Assembly (NCBI GenBank): GCA_045600125.1
Contig: JAZRXH010000100.1
Location: 32,026 to 96,025 of the forward strand
DNA length: 64,000 nucleotides
From: SIG622 sp045600125
GTDB taxonomy: Bacteria > Bacillota > Clostridia > Oscillospirales > CAG-382
Direction: 5' to 3'
Every line of letters begins with the position of its first letter. Position 1 is the first letter of the stretch. Under the pieces are notes generated by a model that did no database searches, was not told the DNA's origin, and saw only the letters and a list, made by a program, of their open reading frames with translations. Below are positions 34,467 to 43,592 of this stretch, in pieces. A program made the translations under genes and the position numbers.

Positions 34467-37238
34467 ATGCTTAACTGGTGCTTGTTTTCGAGGGAAGAAC
34501 TGACAAAGCTCCTCGGAACGGATTTGGAAAAGGGTCTGTCGTCCGGAACGGCGCTGCTGCGGACAGCGGTGCCGGCAAGCGCAGCAGAGAATATTTCCGG
34601 TTTCTTCCGTCCTGCGGTCCTTTTTGTAAAGTACCTTGCCGGGATGTTCACCGATATCGGGAATCTGCTGCTTATTTCGGCGGCGGTAATATTCGAGCTC
34701 AGCTCGGAAACGGGAAGTGCGGCACTGAACGTGATCGTGACTTTCTTCTTCCTTTGCGCCCTTTTGCGAGCCATCGCCGCTTATGTGGCGGAGTCCTATA
34801 CCGGAAGACGGCTTTCCGATGACGAGTACCGGGTGCTGCGGGACGGCGTCGTGAAAAAGCTCCCCGCCTCCCGCCTTGTGAGGGGGGATGTGGTGATCCT
34901 CGGGAAGGGCGAGATCGTGCCCTTTGATATGCGCCTTTGCGAAACAGAGAATTTTTGCGTCATCGAGTTCTATAACGGCAAGCGTGCCAAGGCGGTCAAC
35001 AAGGACGCCGCCTTCGAGCCGCTGAAAACCAAGGAAATATCCCTGCGTCTGAAGAAGAATATGGCGTTCCGTGGCTCCGCCGTTACCTCCGGTACGGCGC
35101 TTGCCGTGGTGACCGACCCCGAAATGAGCTTTGAAAAAGCCTCGAAAACGCTCGGTATCCCAAGCAACCAGGCGGATTACTATACCGAAAATACCCGGTT
35201 CTCTTTCACCGGAACGAGAACGGTGCGCCGCAATTCCTTCGGGAATACAGGTACCGGTGCGAGCGAATACGAAGGTTCCACGGAAAGCGAGATCGGTTCT
35301 GCATCGAGAAAACTGCGGATCCTGTCCCTCGTTTCCGGTTTTATCGTTCTGGCACTCACCGTCGCCTCCAAGGTGCTCATGTCCGACGCTTTTCTGTTCG
35401 CATCGGCGGTGATGGGATGCGTCCCGGCAGCGCTGTGCGACCTTTGCTCCGAAGCGGCGTTCGCCGTTGGCTGTGCAAGACTGAAAGGGCAGGGCATCCA
35501 CGTCCGGGACTATGACAGCTGCGAGAAGCTGGTCATGTCGGACAGCGTTCTGTGCTCGGGAAGCACGGCGTACAGCGTGAGCAAAATGGTGGCGGAGGCA
35601 TGCTATATCGGAAGAAACATCGAGTTCTCGAAAGAGAACGCCAGAAGCATCAAGAGGCTTTCGGAATACCTCCTTTGCAGTGCCGACCTCTGGAGAACGA
35701 ACGATAAAAACGGACTCCCCACCATCGAGGGCACGCTGGAAGGCCTTGCCTGCCTTGACGCCGCCAGAAGCATCGGCGCCGTGCAGAAGGGCGATGAGAG
35801 CGAATACATAGAGCATCTGTATGAATTCCGTGATATCAACGGCTCCCTCGGCGCCGTGCTTTGCGAACTCCATGGGAAGACCGTGCTCGTTACCAGAGGC
35901 AGCGTGAGCCGGATCCTGCGCAAGTGCGCCTACTATGAGTACGGCGACGGCATCATCGCACCGCTCGATAAGGCAAAACGGGAAAGAGCGGCGGAGAACG
36001 CCAAGGCATACGAGAACAATGAAAGCTGCCGTGTCGTGGCGGTGGCGTATAAGTATTCCAAAAACGCCAGGAAAACCGAGCAGGGAAGCGGCTTCGTCTT
36101 CGTGGGCTTCGTGGTCTTCGGCACGATCCAGGATTACAGCTCGGCAAAATACGTGGGCATCCTGCGAAAATTCGGCATCACCCCCGTCATCTTCTCGGGT
36201 ATCGCCTCGGATATGGTGCTTTCCGACGCCGAAAAGCTGGGCGTCATGACCGAGGACGACAACTACCTAACCTTCAACAGCTTCTCGGCACTGGATGAAA
36301 AGATCTACGCCGACGATATAGACAGCTACACCGTCTATATGGGACTCGGCGCCATGCAGAAGCGAAGAGTGGTTCGGACGAAAAAATACAGCCGCAGTGT
36401 GGTGACGGCGGCAGTGGATAAGCCCGGCGACGCCTTCGACTTCTCGGACAGCGACGTGCTGATGGCTTGCGGCGGGGACGTTTCGAGAACGCTCCGCAGG
36501 ATCTGCGACGTGTACTCCGAAAGCAACGGTCTCGGCATTATCTTCCGCACGGTGTGCATATGCCGGAATATCGTCCGCTGTTCCCTCCTTTCCGCCAGGT
36601 TCCTTGTGGCGTCCGCCTTTGCGTCGGTGTGCTTCGGACTTCTCTGCGCCTTCGGCTCCTTTGCACTGTCCGGCGCTCTGCCGGTGGAGGCGCCGGTGTT
36701 TGCGGCGTCGGTGCTTCTCTGCGACACCGTGTTCCTCGTGTTCTCGGCTTCCTCGAGAACGCCGAAGGACATCATCTCCTGCTCCCCCGAGAGCTTCGGC
36801 TCGTCGATGGACGTGTCGGGCGGCTTTGTGCGGATGGCGCTGGCGGGAGGCCTTTGCGGAACGGTTTCCTTCATATCTTATATGGTATCGCTGCTTGTTT
36901 CCAAGGACCCGGCGGTATCCTCCGCTTCGGCAGTGCTCACGTTTATCCTTTCCAAGTGCCCGGTGGCGATCTTCTCGGTACTGCCGAAGAACGTCCTGCG
37001 CCATAACGACGCACGGTACTCGGTGCGGGCGGGCGTCGGTATCTATGCCGCCGCCCTGACCATGATCCTGCTCCTCGGAAAGAAGGCTTTCCCCATAGGG
37101 CTCGGAAGTGCGTCTGCGACGGTCGCCGCCGTGGCGATCCTTCTCTCCTTCGTCCCCTTCGCCGTCGTGGAGCTTGTCAAGCGCTTCGGGAACGAGGATA
37201 AAGGCAAAAAGAGAAAAGGCAAAAAAGGCAGAAAGTGA
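34467..37238 (+). CDS. P-type ATPase-like membrane protein lacking catalytic motifs (pseudoenzyme)
   Basis: A 923-aa protein with P2-type cation-pump layout. Membrane pairs lie at ~50-110 and ~285-335, an actuator domain (RLVRGDVVILGKGEIVPFD) and P/N domains lie between, and a C-terminal membrane block is at ~700-900. Key motifs are altered. The actuator TGES position reads FYNGK. The phosphorylation motif DKTGT is replaced near Asp 359 by SDSVLCSGS. The N-domain KGA is TRGS. The MITGD position reads IFSGIASDM (~576) and the GDGVND hinge reads KPGDAFDFSD (~654). The frame is intact over 2.7 kb with normal codon use, so it is not decaying. Pumping is unlikely; a sensory, scaffolding or regulatory role is possible. 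A DtxR-type regulator follows 75 bp downstream. Confidence 0.78.
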   Translation: MLNWCLFSREELTKLLGTDLEKGLSSGTALLRTAVPASAAENISGFFRPAVLFVKYLAGMFTDIGNLLLISAAVIFELSSETGSAALNVIVTFFFLCALLRAIAAYVAESYTGRRLSDDEYRVLRDGVVKKLPASRLVRGDVVILGKGEIVPFDMRLCETENFCVIEFYNGKRAKAVNKDAAFEPLKTKEISLRLKKNMAFRGSAVTSGTALAVVTDPEMSFEKASKTLGIPSNQADYYTENTRFSFTGTRTVRRNSFGNTGTGASEYEGSTESEIGSASRKLRILSLVSGFIVLALTVASKVLMSDAFLFASAVMGCVPAALCDLCSEAAFAVGCARLKGQGIHVRDYDSCEKLVMSDSVLCSGSTAYSVSKMVAEACYIGRNIEFSKENARSIKRLSEYLLCSADLWRTNDKNGLPTIEGTLEGLACLDAARSIGAVQKGDESEYIEHLYEFRDINGSLGAVLCELHGKTVLVTRGSVSRILRKCAYYEYGDGIIAPLDKAKRERAAENAKAYENNESCRVVAVAYKYSKNARKTEQGSGFVFVGFVVFGTIQDYSSAKYVGILRKFGITPVIFSGIASDMVLSDAEKLGVMTEDDNYLTFNSFSALDEKIYADDIDSYTVYMGLGAMQKRRVVRTKKYSRSVVTAAVDKPGDAFDFSDSDVLMACGGDVSRTLRRICDVYSESNGLGIIFRTVCICRNIVRCSLLSARFLVASAFASVCFGLLCAFGSFALSGALPVEAPVFAASVLLCDTVFLVFSASSRTPKDIISCSPESFGSSMDVSGGFVRMALAGGLCGTVSFISYMVSLLVSKDPAVSSASAVLTFILSKCPVAIFSVLPKNVLRHNDARYSVRAGVGIYAAALTMILLLGKKAFPIGLGSASATVAAVAILLSFVPFAVVELVKRFGNEDKGKKRKGKKGRK

Positions 37239-37312
37239 CTTTTGGAAAGTGCGTGAAAAGTAAGCGGGTAAACCGACCCGCCTATCCAAAATATTCGGAA
37301 AGGACGGTCAGA

Positions 37313-37696
37313 ATGGCACAGATTCAGGAATCCGGCGAGATGTATCTCGAAACGATCTATATTCTGTCAAAAGAAAATAAAAGCGTAAGGTCTGTGGACG
37401 TAGGGGAATTCATGGGCTTCTCGAAGCCCAGCGTCAGCCGTGCCATCGGTATTCTGAAGGACGGCGGCTTTGTGAGCGCCGACGCCTCCGGGAGTCTTTC
37501 CCTCACCGAGGCGGGGCTGGAGGTCGCCGGCAAGATCTACGAGCGCCATACCGTCCTCACCGACTTTTTCGTCAGCATCGGCGTGGGGCGGGATTGCGCC
37601 GTCCGCGATGCCTGCAAGATGGAGCACGACATCAGCGACGAGTCCTTCCTCGCTATCAAAAACTTCGTTGCAAAGACCCGGGGCAAAAAGAAATAA
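37313..37696 (+). CDS. DtxR/MntR-family metal-dependent transcriptional regulator
   Basis: A 127-aa protein consisting of the winged-helix DNA-binding domain (GEMYLETIYILSKENKSVRS, FMGFSKPSVSRAIGILKDGG) and the dimerisation/metal domain (ERHTVLTDFFVSIGV, ACKMEHDISDE). The Glu and His residues of these two stretches match the primary metal ligands of manganese or iron sensors. It is short, lacking the SH3-like third domain, as in MntR. The ATG at 37313 follows AAAGGACGG. Its position behind the pump-like gene suggests joint expression and a link to metal homeostasis, which is inference. A terminator follows. Confidence 0.88.
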   Translation: MAQIQESGEMYLETIYILSKENKSVRSVDVGEFMGFSKPSVSRAIGILKDGGFVSADASGSLSLTEAGLEVAGKIYERHTVLTDFFVSIGVGRDCAVRDACKMEHDISDESFLAIKNFVAKTRGKKK

Positions 37697-37747
37697 GAGT
37701 GCGTTTTTCCGCATACCTCTTTTGAAGGCAAATGAAGACGAAAAATA

Positions 37748-37778
37748 CGGCTGAAAGGAAGAAAAGACCTTTCAGCCG
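37748..37778. terminator. Bidirectional intrinsic terminator
   Basis: An 11-bp stem CGGCTGAAAGG / CCTTTCAGCCG with a 9-nt A-rich loop, followed by six T. It stands between the DtxR-type gene and the convergent S1 gene whose stop codon begins 6 bp further on. Confidence 0.9.
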
Positions 37779-37783
37779 CTTTT

Positions 37784-38719
37784 TTATTCGCCGTCGAACC
37801 GTGTTTCGATGAGCTTTTCGGAGGAGGGGGGAGAGTAGCGCCAGTGCCCGATGTGCTCCCCCTCAAAGAAATACTGCGGCACCTGAAAAGGCATCTCCAC
37901 ATTCTGTGTGTCCACAATGACCAGCTTCACCTTCATCTTTTCGGGAAGGATGCTCTTTATGTACACGGCGGCGCTCTGTCCCTCGGTGATGCCGCCCCGC
38001 CACTCCGCAAGCCCCGCAAGATTCGGTGCAAGCTCCACGAAAATGCCGTAGGGCTCGATGCTCCGCACGATACCCGCCGCCGTTTCGCCGGGAGAAAACC
38101 GATCGGCGTTTTCCTGCCACGTGCCGAGAAGCTCCTTGTGGGAAAGGGTGATCCGCCCGTATTCGTCCGCACCGCTCTTTACCACGGCACGGATGTACTG
38201 CCCCACGAAAAAGCGGTCGGCGGGGCTGCGGATCCTCGAGACCGAGATGCAGTCCACCGACAGAAGCGAAACGATGCCGCAGCCAATGTCGCAGAAGGCG
38301 CCGAAAGGCTCGATGTGGGTAATCTTGGCATCGATGACGTCCCCCGGCACAAGGCGGGAAATATAGTCGCCGTAGCATTCCTCCTGCGCAAGCCGCCTTG
38401 ACAGAAGCACCGTCACGCCGCGCTCCTCCTGCCGGATCTCGGTGATCTTCACCGCCACCGCCTTCCCGACTCTCGTGATCACCGCAATATCCCGCACGGG
38501 AAGATCTCCAACCGTCATCTGCACCTCGCTTCTCGGGATGATGCCGGTGAAAGTGCCGAGCTCCACGGTGAGAGCACCGCTGCGGTCGCACTTCGTCACG
38601 AGTCCCTCCAGCGTCAGTTTTTCCGAATGGGCGTATTCGAGCCCCTGCAGACCGGACGTCAGCTCCCGGTTCCTTGCACTGCTTATCCCTGCCCCCTCGG
38701 GCATGTATTTTTCTTGCAT
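37784..38719 (-). CDS. S1 RNA-binding domain protein
   Basis: A 311-aa protein with two clear S1 (OB-fold) repeats: one at ~140-210 (LVPGDVIDAKITHIEPFGAF, CGIVSLLSVDCIS) and one at ~220-285 (FSPGETAAGIVRSIEPYGIF, ELAPNLAGLAEW). A weaker one lies before them (LEGLVTKCDRSGALTVEL). It resembles ribosomal protein S1-like factors of Firmicutes but is shorter than S1. It probably binds RNA on the ribosome or in decay complexes. The ATG at 38719 has AAAGGAAG upstream; an ATG nine codons earlier lacks any ribosome site. Confidence 0.82.
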   Translation of the reverse strand: MQEKYMPEGAGISSARNRELTSGLQGLEYAHSEKLTLEGLVTKCDRSGALTVELGTFTGIIPRSEVQMTVGDLPVRDIAVITRVGKAVAVKITEIRQEERGVTVLLSRRLAQEECYGDYISRLVPGDVIDAKITHIEPFGAFCDIGCGIVSLLSVDCISVSRIRSPADRFFVGQYIRAVVKSGADEYGRITLSHKELLGTWQENADRFSPGETAAGIVRSIEPYGIFVELAPNLAGLAEWRGGITEGQSAAVYIKSILPEKMKVKLVIVDTQNVEMPFQVPQYFFEGEHIGHWRYSPPSSEKLIETRFDGE

Positions 38720-38861
38720 GATTTTCTTCCTTTCTGCTTTTGCCATAGATAGATGGTGAAAAGATTCGGCTCGCCGACTCTTTGGATTCTGTTCATCCTA
38801 TGCGCATTTTGCTTTATACAGAACCGCTCTGATGCTTTGAGAGGGGCAATTCTTCAAAAAT

Positions 38862-38883
38862 GCTTCAAAAATGCAGACGTGTA
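38862..38883. repeat. Tandem 11-bp direct repeat upstream of the large secreted protein gene
   Basis: CTTCAAAAATG occurs twice back to back at 38862-38872 and 38873-38883, ending 23 bp before the -35 box of the promoter at 38907. The one-turn spacing makes an operator plausible. Confidence 0.6.
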
Positions 38884-38906
38884 TACCGTTTTTTACCTTT
38901 TCGGAC

Positions 38907-38935
38907 TTGACACAGGCGTCGGAAGGTTGTATACT
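38907..38935 (+). promoter_or_regulatory. Promoter of the large secreted protein gene
   Basis: TTGACA (38907-38912), a 17-bp spacer and TATACT (38930-38935), followed by a leader of about 40 bases with AAAGGAG before the ATG. Confidence 0.82.
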
Positions 38936-38982
38936 GAATCTGTATAGGTGTACTTTCGCATACCATGAAAGGAGAACTTCTC

Positions 38983-41900
38983 ATGAAAACTATGAAAAGA
39001 TCTTTCTGTATCCTTGTCTGCATCGCCATGCTGCTTTCGGCGTTCCCGTTTTGCGCTTCGGCGTCGGAGACCGAGATTCATGTCGTTTCCTGGTCCGAGC
39101 TTCAGAGCGCTCTTGCCTCTTTGACCGTTTCCGACATTGTGTTGGACCGGGACATTACCTATATGGTCCCTGACGGACTCGATACTTATGCGAATGTCTT
39201 TCTGAAGGTAAACGGAACGAAAAAACTCAATCTTGGCGGAAACACGCTGAAATTTCTGCTTTACAGCGAAGAGGAAGCTTCCATTTTCACCGGAGCACCG
39301 GGCAGGCACATGATTGAACTGAACGAGGGAAGTTATTTCTCTGTTCAGGACGGAACCCTCGAGTACGTCCGATACGACAACCTCGCAATCAACTTATCCA
39401 CGGCAGCGATCTATGTAGGAAACGACGCTTACCTTATCACCAGGGACGTCGATGTGACTACGACCAGTGTGGGCTGCCCGGTCATTTTGGGCGGTCAGAG
39501 GGCATCGGCACGCCTCAGCGGAGGTACCTTCTGCGCAAACACGTCCTGGGCGGTATGCACCTTCGGCATGGCGAACGGCGACAAGACCCTGATCCTTGAC
39601 GGCGACGTGACGCTCCGTACCTTCGATAATTCCGGCATACATTATCTTGGCGCCTTTATCGCCGACGGAACGAGCCGCGGAGGTCTTATTGCTCAGAGTA
39701 CCGATATCGACATCGATATGGCGACTATCTGCGGCGGCGTGAATCTGCTCGGTTATGACTCGATCCCGGATGCCTTTTCTCCCGATACGCACTACGTGAC
39801 CCTTGCGGGAGAAGCACAGACCGACACCTCGTATTTCGCTTCCGTATATGATGTTTTCAAATTCGTCGGAGACGGCGCCGTATTGCCGGATCAGGTCCTT
39901 CGCATAATCGATAAGACGCATAAATACAAAGTGACCGAAAAAGCGGCGCAGTACGGCAGTTTCCGGGTTTCGACTTTTTTGGCTGCACAGGCTGAGACCG
40001 TGAACGTCACGACAGATCCGATCACCGGCGCCGAAACGGCTTCCGTTTCCGTAAAGACCGCCGACGGGCAGGACGTCCCGGTGACCGAGACCTCCGAGAA
40101 CCGGTATTCGTTCGTCATGCCGGCAGGCGACGTAACGGTCAGCGCCGTTTTTTCGGAAATCGGCGTGAATATTCCGTATCTTCACGAAACGGAACCTCCC
40201 GTCCGCTACGCTGTGAATAAGGCAGACGTGACCTTTAATGCCGCTATGGCGGGTACCTATTACTGGCACTACGACCGGGAAAAAGTGGAAAATGCCGCTG
40301 AATCGGATTATACGGCGACCATGCGTGCCGGGAAGAACAAGCTTCCCGAAGCCTTCGTTGGCTACATGGGCGGCAGTGACGAATTCAAGGTCTACGTAAG
40401 AGGAAGAAGCGTCTTCGGACGGCTCGGCAACATCCTCGAGCTCACCGTCCCGGCTCTTGACGTTCCGCCCGTATTGACGGATCTTTTGGCAGAGCGTTCT
40501 TCCGAAACCGGGGTTTCCGCTTCCTTTACCTCCAGTGCAAACGGCAAATATTACGTCTCTTACTCGAGAGCCGACGTCGTAAACGCTTCTTATTCCGATT
40601 TCACTTATACCTTGCAGGAGGGAGAAAACGAAATACCCGACTCCTTCTTCATCAATTTCTCCGGTAAGCAGGCACAGACTGTCTATGTCCGTGCGGTGGG
40701 CGAAAACGGAGCCTTCGGCGATATCGAGGAGATTTATATCCCCGCCTACGGCTTTGCCCTGAGCATCGTTTATCTTGAAAGAGTATCTCCGGATGAGGCG
40801 ACTCTTGTCTTCTCCTCCGAAGCCGCCGGAAAATACCGGACCGCTTTCCAGGAAAGATATGTTTCCTCGACCAATACAAGCGATTACACGACGGCGATGG
40901 TCGCCGGGGAGAATACCGTGTCGGGTCTTACGGCTCTCATGGGACAGAGCGGACTCGTGCTGTATCTGCGTGCTTACCGTTCGGCGGAACGGGACTTCTC
41001 GGACATCGTTGCCATCCCGATTCCGGACTATGACGGGACCGCACTCGGAAGCATCGCCGTAACGAAGATGCCGGCTGTGTACGATTACCTTACGGGAGAC
41101 AGCTTTGACCCTTCCGGCATGGAGGTCACGGCGACCTATCACGACGGCACGACGAAGGTGGTCAATGCCGAGGTCACCGACGGCTCGCACCTCTCCTTCG
41201 GACAGACCTCTGTCACTCTCGAATACGTCGAAAACGGGATCATCAAAAAGACCTCCTGCCCGATCACCGTTACGCCCCGCTATCTGCCGGTGCTGACCGA
41301 TATCACGGCAGAGCGTTATTCCGAGTCCATGGCGGGCGTTTCGTTCCGTTCGAACGTTTCCGGCACCTATCTTGCGACCTTTACGCAAAGCGCCGCCGAT
41401 AATGCGGCTTCGGCTTCCTATACGATTCCGTTGACGGAGGGCGTGAACGAGGTGCCTTCTGCGCTTCTTTCGTCGCTTTCCGGCATCACCGCCCGTACTC
41501 TGTATATCCGCGCCATGAGCTTCGACGGTTACCCCGGCGAAACGGTGGCGGTACGGATCCCCTCGTACGGCTTTGAGCAGACGGTCGTGTACGTTGAAAG
41601 AACGTCGCCCTCCGCTGCAACGGTGATCTTCCACTCCGAAGCGGCAGGAAAGTACAGAGTAGCCTTCCAGAAAAACAACGTGACCTCCACGAGCCCCGCC
41701 GATTACAACCGGGACATGATCGCCGGTGAAAACACCGTCTCGGGACTTACCGCCCTTACCGGACAGACCGGTCTCGTTCTGTACCTGCGGGCTCGCAAGA
41801 CGGATACGGGCGACTATTCCGACATTCTTGAAATTCCCATCCCCGACTACGACGAGCACGGGCTGAAGAGCATTGCGATTACCAAAGTGCCCGACCGCAT

Positions 41901-43305
41901 GGATTACTTCGAGGGCGAACCGTTCGATCCTGCGGGAATGGAAGTCACGGCGACCTATAACGACGGCACGACGAAAACAGTCGCCGCCGATGCGAAGGAC
42001 GGATACAGCCTTGTCGGCGGACAGACCTCGGTCACCCTCGAGTATACCGAAAAGGGCGTCATAAAGAGAGCAATCCAGACTATAAGCGTTACCCCCGCTT
42101 CGGATTTTTACAACGTCTACGTGAACGGTATCCGCTTCAATGACATCAACGCCGTAAGCGGCATCAGGTGCGGCGACGGCATTGCGACCCTCCGCCTTGT
42201 CGATACCGAGGACTTCTTCGGCTATGTCCTTACTCTTGACAACGCCCATATCACAAGAGCGCCCTGCTCGGATTCCGCCGGCTTTGCCGCCGGTATCGAA
42301 ACAGCGGGCTCTGTAAAAGTCGAGCTTATCGGCGACAGCGTGATCGACGTTGTGAACAACGAAGATCCGAGCACCCCCGCATGCGGCATCTTTTCGGGAA
42401 GCGATATCTCCTTCATCGAAGGTCCCGACGGACCCGGAAGCCTCACGATCAACGTCAGCGGCATCAGTGAAGAAAAGTACGGCATATTCAGCTTTTACAC
42501 TCTTACCGTTGAAGAAGGCACAGAGCTCTATTTGAACGTCGATAAAGCGAATGCTATGGTAATGGGTATTTCCGAAAGCGACGGTGTCTTTTCCAACAGC
42601 GGTAAGATTACCGTATCGGTCGGGGACAGCGGCATGTGCGTCAGAGGCATCGAAACGGGCTCACAGCTCGTCAATGACGGCATTCTCAACGTGCAGGCGG
42701 GAAAGACCGACGGTGAAGCCGAGGAGTCCTGCATCGGCATCCGCACCCGCAATTTTACCAATAACGGTACGGTCAACGCTTACGCAGGCTTCGGCGGGAT
42801 CGAATCCTACGGTATCGTCTCGGAGGAAGGCTTCGTGCTCTCGGAGGGCTCGCACACTGCGGCTTCCGGACTTACGGCGGCAACGTACTTCTGCCCGTGG
42901 GATGACTCGATGACCTACAGCATCCACCCGAGCCTTACGGTCCTCGGAAGCACCGACACTTCGGCTTCTTCGCCCGTTCCCGCTTCCTTCAATGGCAACT
43001 TCCCCATGATCGGGGACGATCCGGCGACCTACGTTGCCGTTTCGGACTTCGCACCTTATGTGGAAATCAAGGACGGCGTCTGCAGCGGCTTCCTTCGCGG
43101 CACATCTGCCGAGGGCGCACTGCTTATAACCGTATGCTATGACGAAAACGGAAAGGCGGAAGACATCTCCGTTACGCTCGTCGACGCCTTCGGATGCGCT
43201 TCGGCTGTACCGGAAACGGGAGAAGAAACGGTCCTTGTGAAGGCGATGCTGCTGGACAAGAACCTTGCGCCTCTTTGCGTAAGCGCCGAAGCCGCCGCCT
43301 TTTGA
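38983..43305 (+). CDS. Large secreted repeat protein with bacterial Ig-like domains (1440 aa)
   Basis: Exported protein with signal peptide (MKTMKRSFCILVCIAMLLSA, cleavage near CASASE). Its N-terminal region (~25-320) looks like a beta-helix or lectin-type fold (LNLGGNTLKFLL). A 273-residue composite repeat then occurs twice, at ~496-768 and ~769-1041. Each copy contains two beta-sandwich units and ends with a Big_3-type Ig domain (GMEVTATYHDGTTKVV and GMEVTATYNDGTTKTV). The last ~400 residues form another beta-rich domain ending in VKAMLLDKNLAPLC, resembling the C-terminus of the secreted protein at 8.9 kb. No sortase signal or dockerin. AAAGGAG fixes the start at 38983. Function unknown; adhesion or polysaccharide binding is plausible. 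Confidence 0.8.
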   Translation: MKTMKRSFCILVCIAMLLSAFPFCASASETEIHVVSWSELQSALASLTVSDIVLDRDITYMVPDGLDTYANVFLKVNGTKKLNLGGNTLKFLLYSEEEASIFTGAPGRHMIELNEGSYFSVQDGTLEYVRYDNLAINLSTAAIYVGNDAYLITRDVDVTTTSVGCPVILGGQRASARLSGGTFCANTSWAVCTFGMANGDKTLILDGDVTLRTFDNSGIHYLGAFIADGTSRGGLIAQSTDIDIDMATICGGVNLLGYDSIPDAFSPDTHYVTLAGEAQTDTSYFASVYDVFKFVGDGAVLPDQVLRIIDKTHKYKVTEKAAQYGSFRVSTFLAAQAETVNVTTDPITGAETASVSVKTADGQDVPVTETSENRYSFVMPAGDVTVSAVFSEIGVNIPYLHETEPPVRYAVNKADVTFNAAMAGTYYWHYDREKVENAAESDYTATMRAGKNKLPEAFVGYMGGSDEFKVYVRGRSVFGRLGNILELTVPALDVPPVLTDLLAERSSETGVSASFTSSANGKYYVSYSRADVVNASYSDFTYTLQEGENEIPDSFFINFSGKQAQTVYVRAVGENGAFGDIEEIYIPAYGFALSIVYLERVSPDEATLVFSSEAAGKYRTAFQERYVSSTNTSDYTTAMVAGENTVSGLTALMGQSGLVLYLRAYRSAERDFSDIVAIPIPDYDGTALGSIAVTKMPAVYDYLTGDSFDPSGMEVTATYHDGTTKVVNAEVTDGSHLSFGQTSVTLEYVENGIIKKTSCPITVTPRYLPVLTDITAERYSESMAGVSFRSNVSGTYLATFTQSAADNAASASYTIPLTEGVNEVPSALLSSLSGITARTLYIRAMSFDGYPGETVAVRIPSYGFEQTVVYVERTSPSAATVIFHSEAAGKYRVAFQKNNVTSTSPADYNRDMIAGENTVSGLTALTGQTGLVLYLRARKTDTGDYSDILEIPIPDYDEHGLKSIAITKVPDRMDYFEGEPFDPAGMEVTATYNDGTTKTVAADAKDGYSLVGGQTSVTLEYTEKGVIKRAIQTISVTPASDFYNVYVNGIRFNDINAVSGIRCGDGIATLRLVDTEDFFGYVLTLDNAHITRAPCSDSAGFAAGIETAGSVKVELIGDSVIDVVNNEDPSTPACGIFSGSDISFIEGPDGPGSLTINVSGISEEKYGIFSFYTLTVEEGTELYLNVDKANAMVMGISESDGVFSNSGKITVSVGDSGMCVRGIETGSQLVNDGILNVQAGKTDGEAEESCIGIRTRNFTNNGTVNAYAGFGGIESYGIVSEEGFVLSEGSHTAASGLTAATYFCPWDDSMTYSIHPSLTVLGSTDTSASSPVPASFNGNFPMIGDDPATYVAVSDFAPYVEIKDGVCSGFLRGTSAEGALLITVCYDENGKAEDISVTLVDAFGCASAVPETGEETVLVKAMLLDKNLAPLCVSAEAAAF

Positions 43306-43353
43306 ACGTTCCATGCCGGGAAAACGGCAGTATAAAGGTATAAACAACGAAAG

Positions 43354-43381
43354 AAAAGTGACTGCGACGGCGGTCACTTTT
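43354..43381 (+). terminator. Intrinsic terminator after the large secreted protein gene
   Basis: A 12-bp stem AAAAGTGACTGC / GCGGTCACTTTT with one G-T pair and a GACG tetraloop, followed by a T-rich stretch. Confidence 0.85.
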
Positions 43382-43407
43382 CTTCTTTAGTACGGCGCCC
43401 GTGCCCA

Positions 43408-43435
43408 TTCATCCCGACCTTCGGCTCGGGATGAA
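43408..43435. other. Hairpin with UUCG-type loop, role unknown
   Basis: A 10-bp perfect stem TTCATCCCGA / TCGGGATGAA capped by a C(TTCG)G tetraloop. It is not followed by a T run, and it lies between the terminator at 43354 and the promoter at 43501. It may be a repeat element or a read-through barrier. Confidence 0.5.
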
Positions 43436-43500
43436 AGATCCCCCCGGAAAAATCCTCGTAAATTCCTATCGCAAAAATGCAAAAAGTTTCCTTTCGGGTG

Positions 43501-43529
43501 TTTACATTTTGCCCGATTTGTGGTATACT
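43501..43529 (+). promoter_or_regulatory. Promoter of the DUF951-prfA operon
   Basis: TTTACA (43501-43506), a 17-bp spacer and TATACT (43524-43529), about 60 bp before the DUF951 gene. Confidence 0.72.
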
Positions 43530-43592
43530 ACTTTATTATAGAGATTAACATAGGCTGTTAATACGGTAAGCACCGAAAGGACGGGGAGAAGT

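Noticed and set aside
39394..42249. A 951-codon minus-strand frame opposite the large secreted protein
   Set aside because: Shadow of the real gene; composition rich in Arg and His, no motifs, and the plus strand has promoter, signal peptide and repeats.
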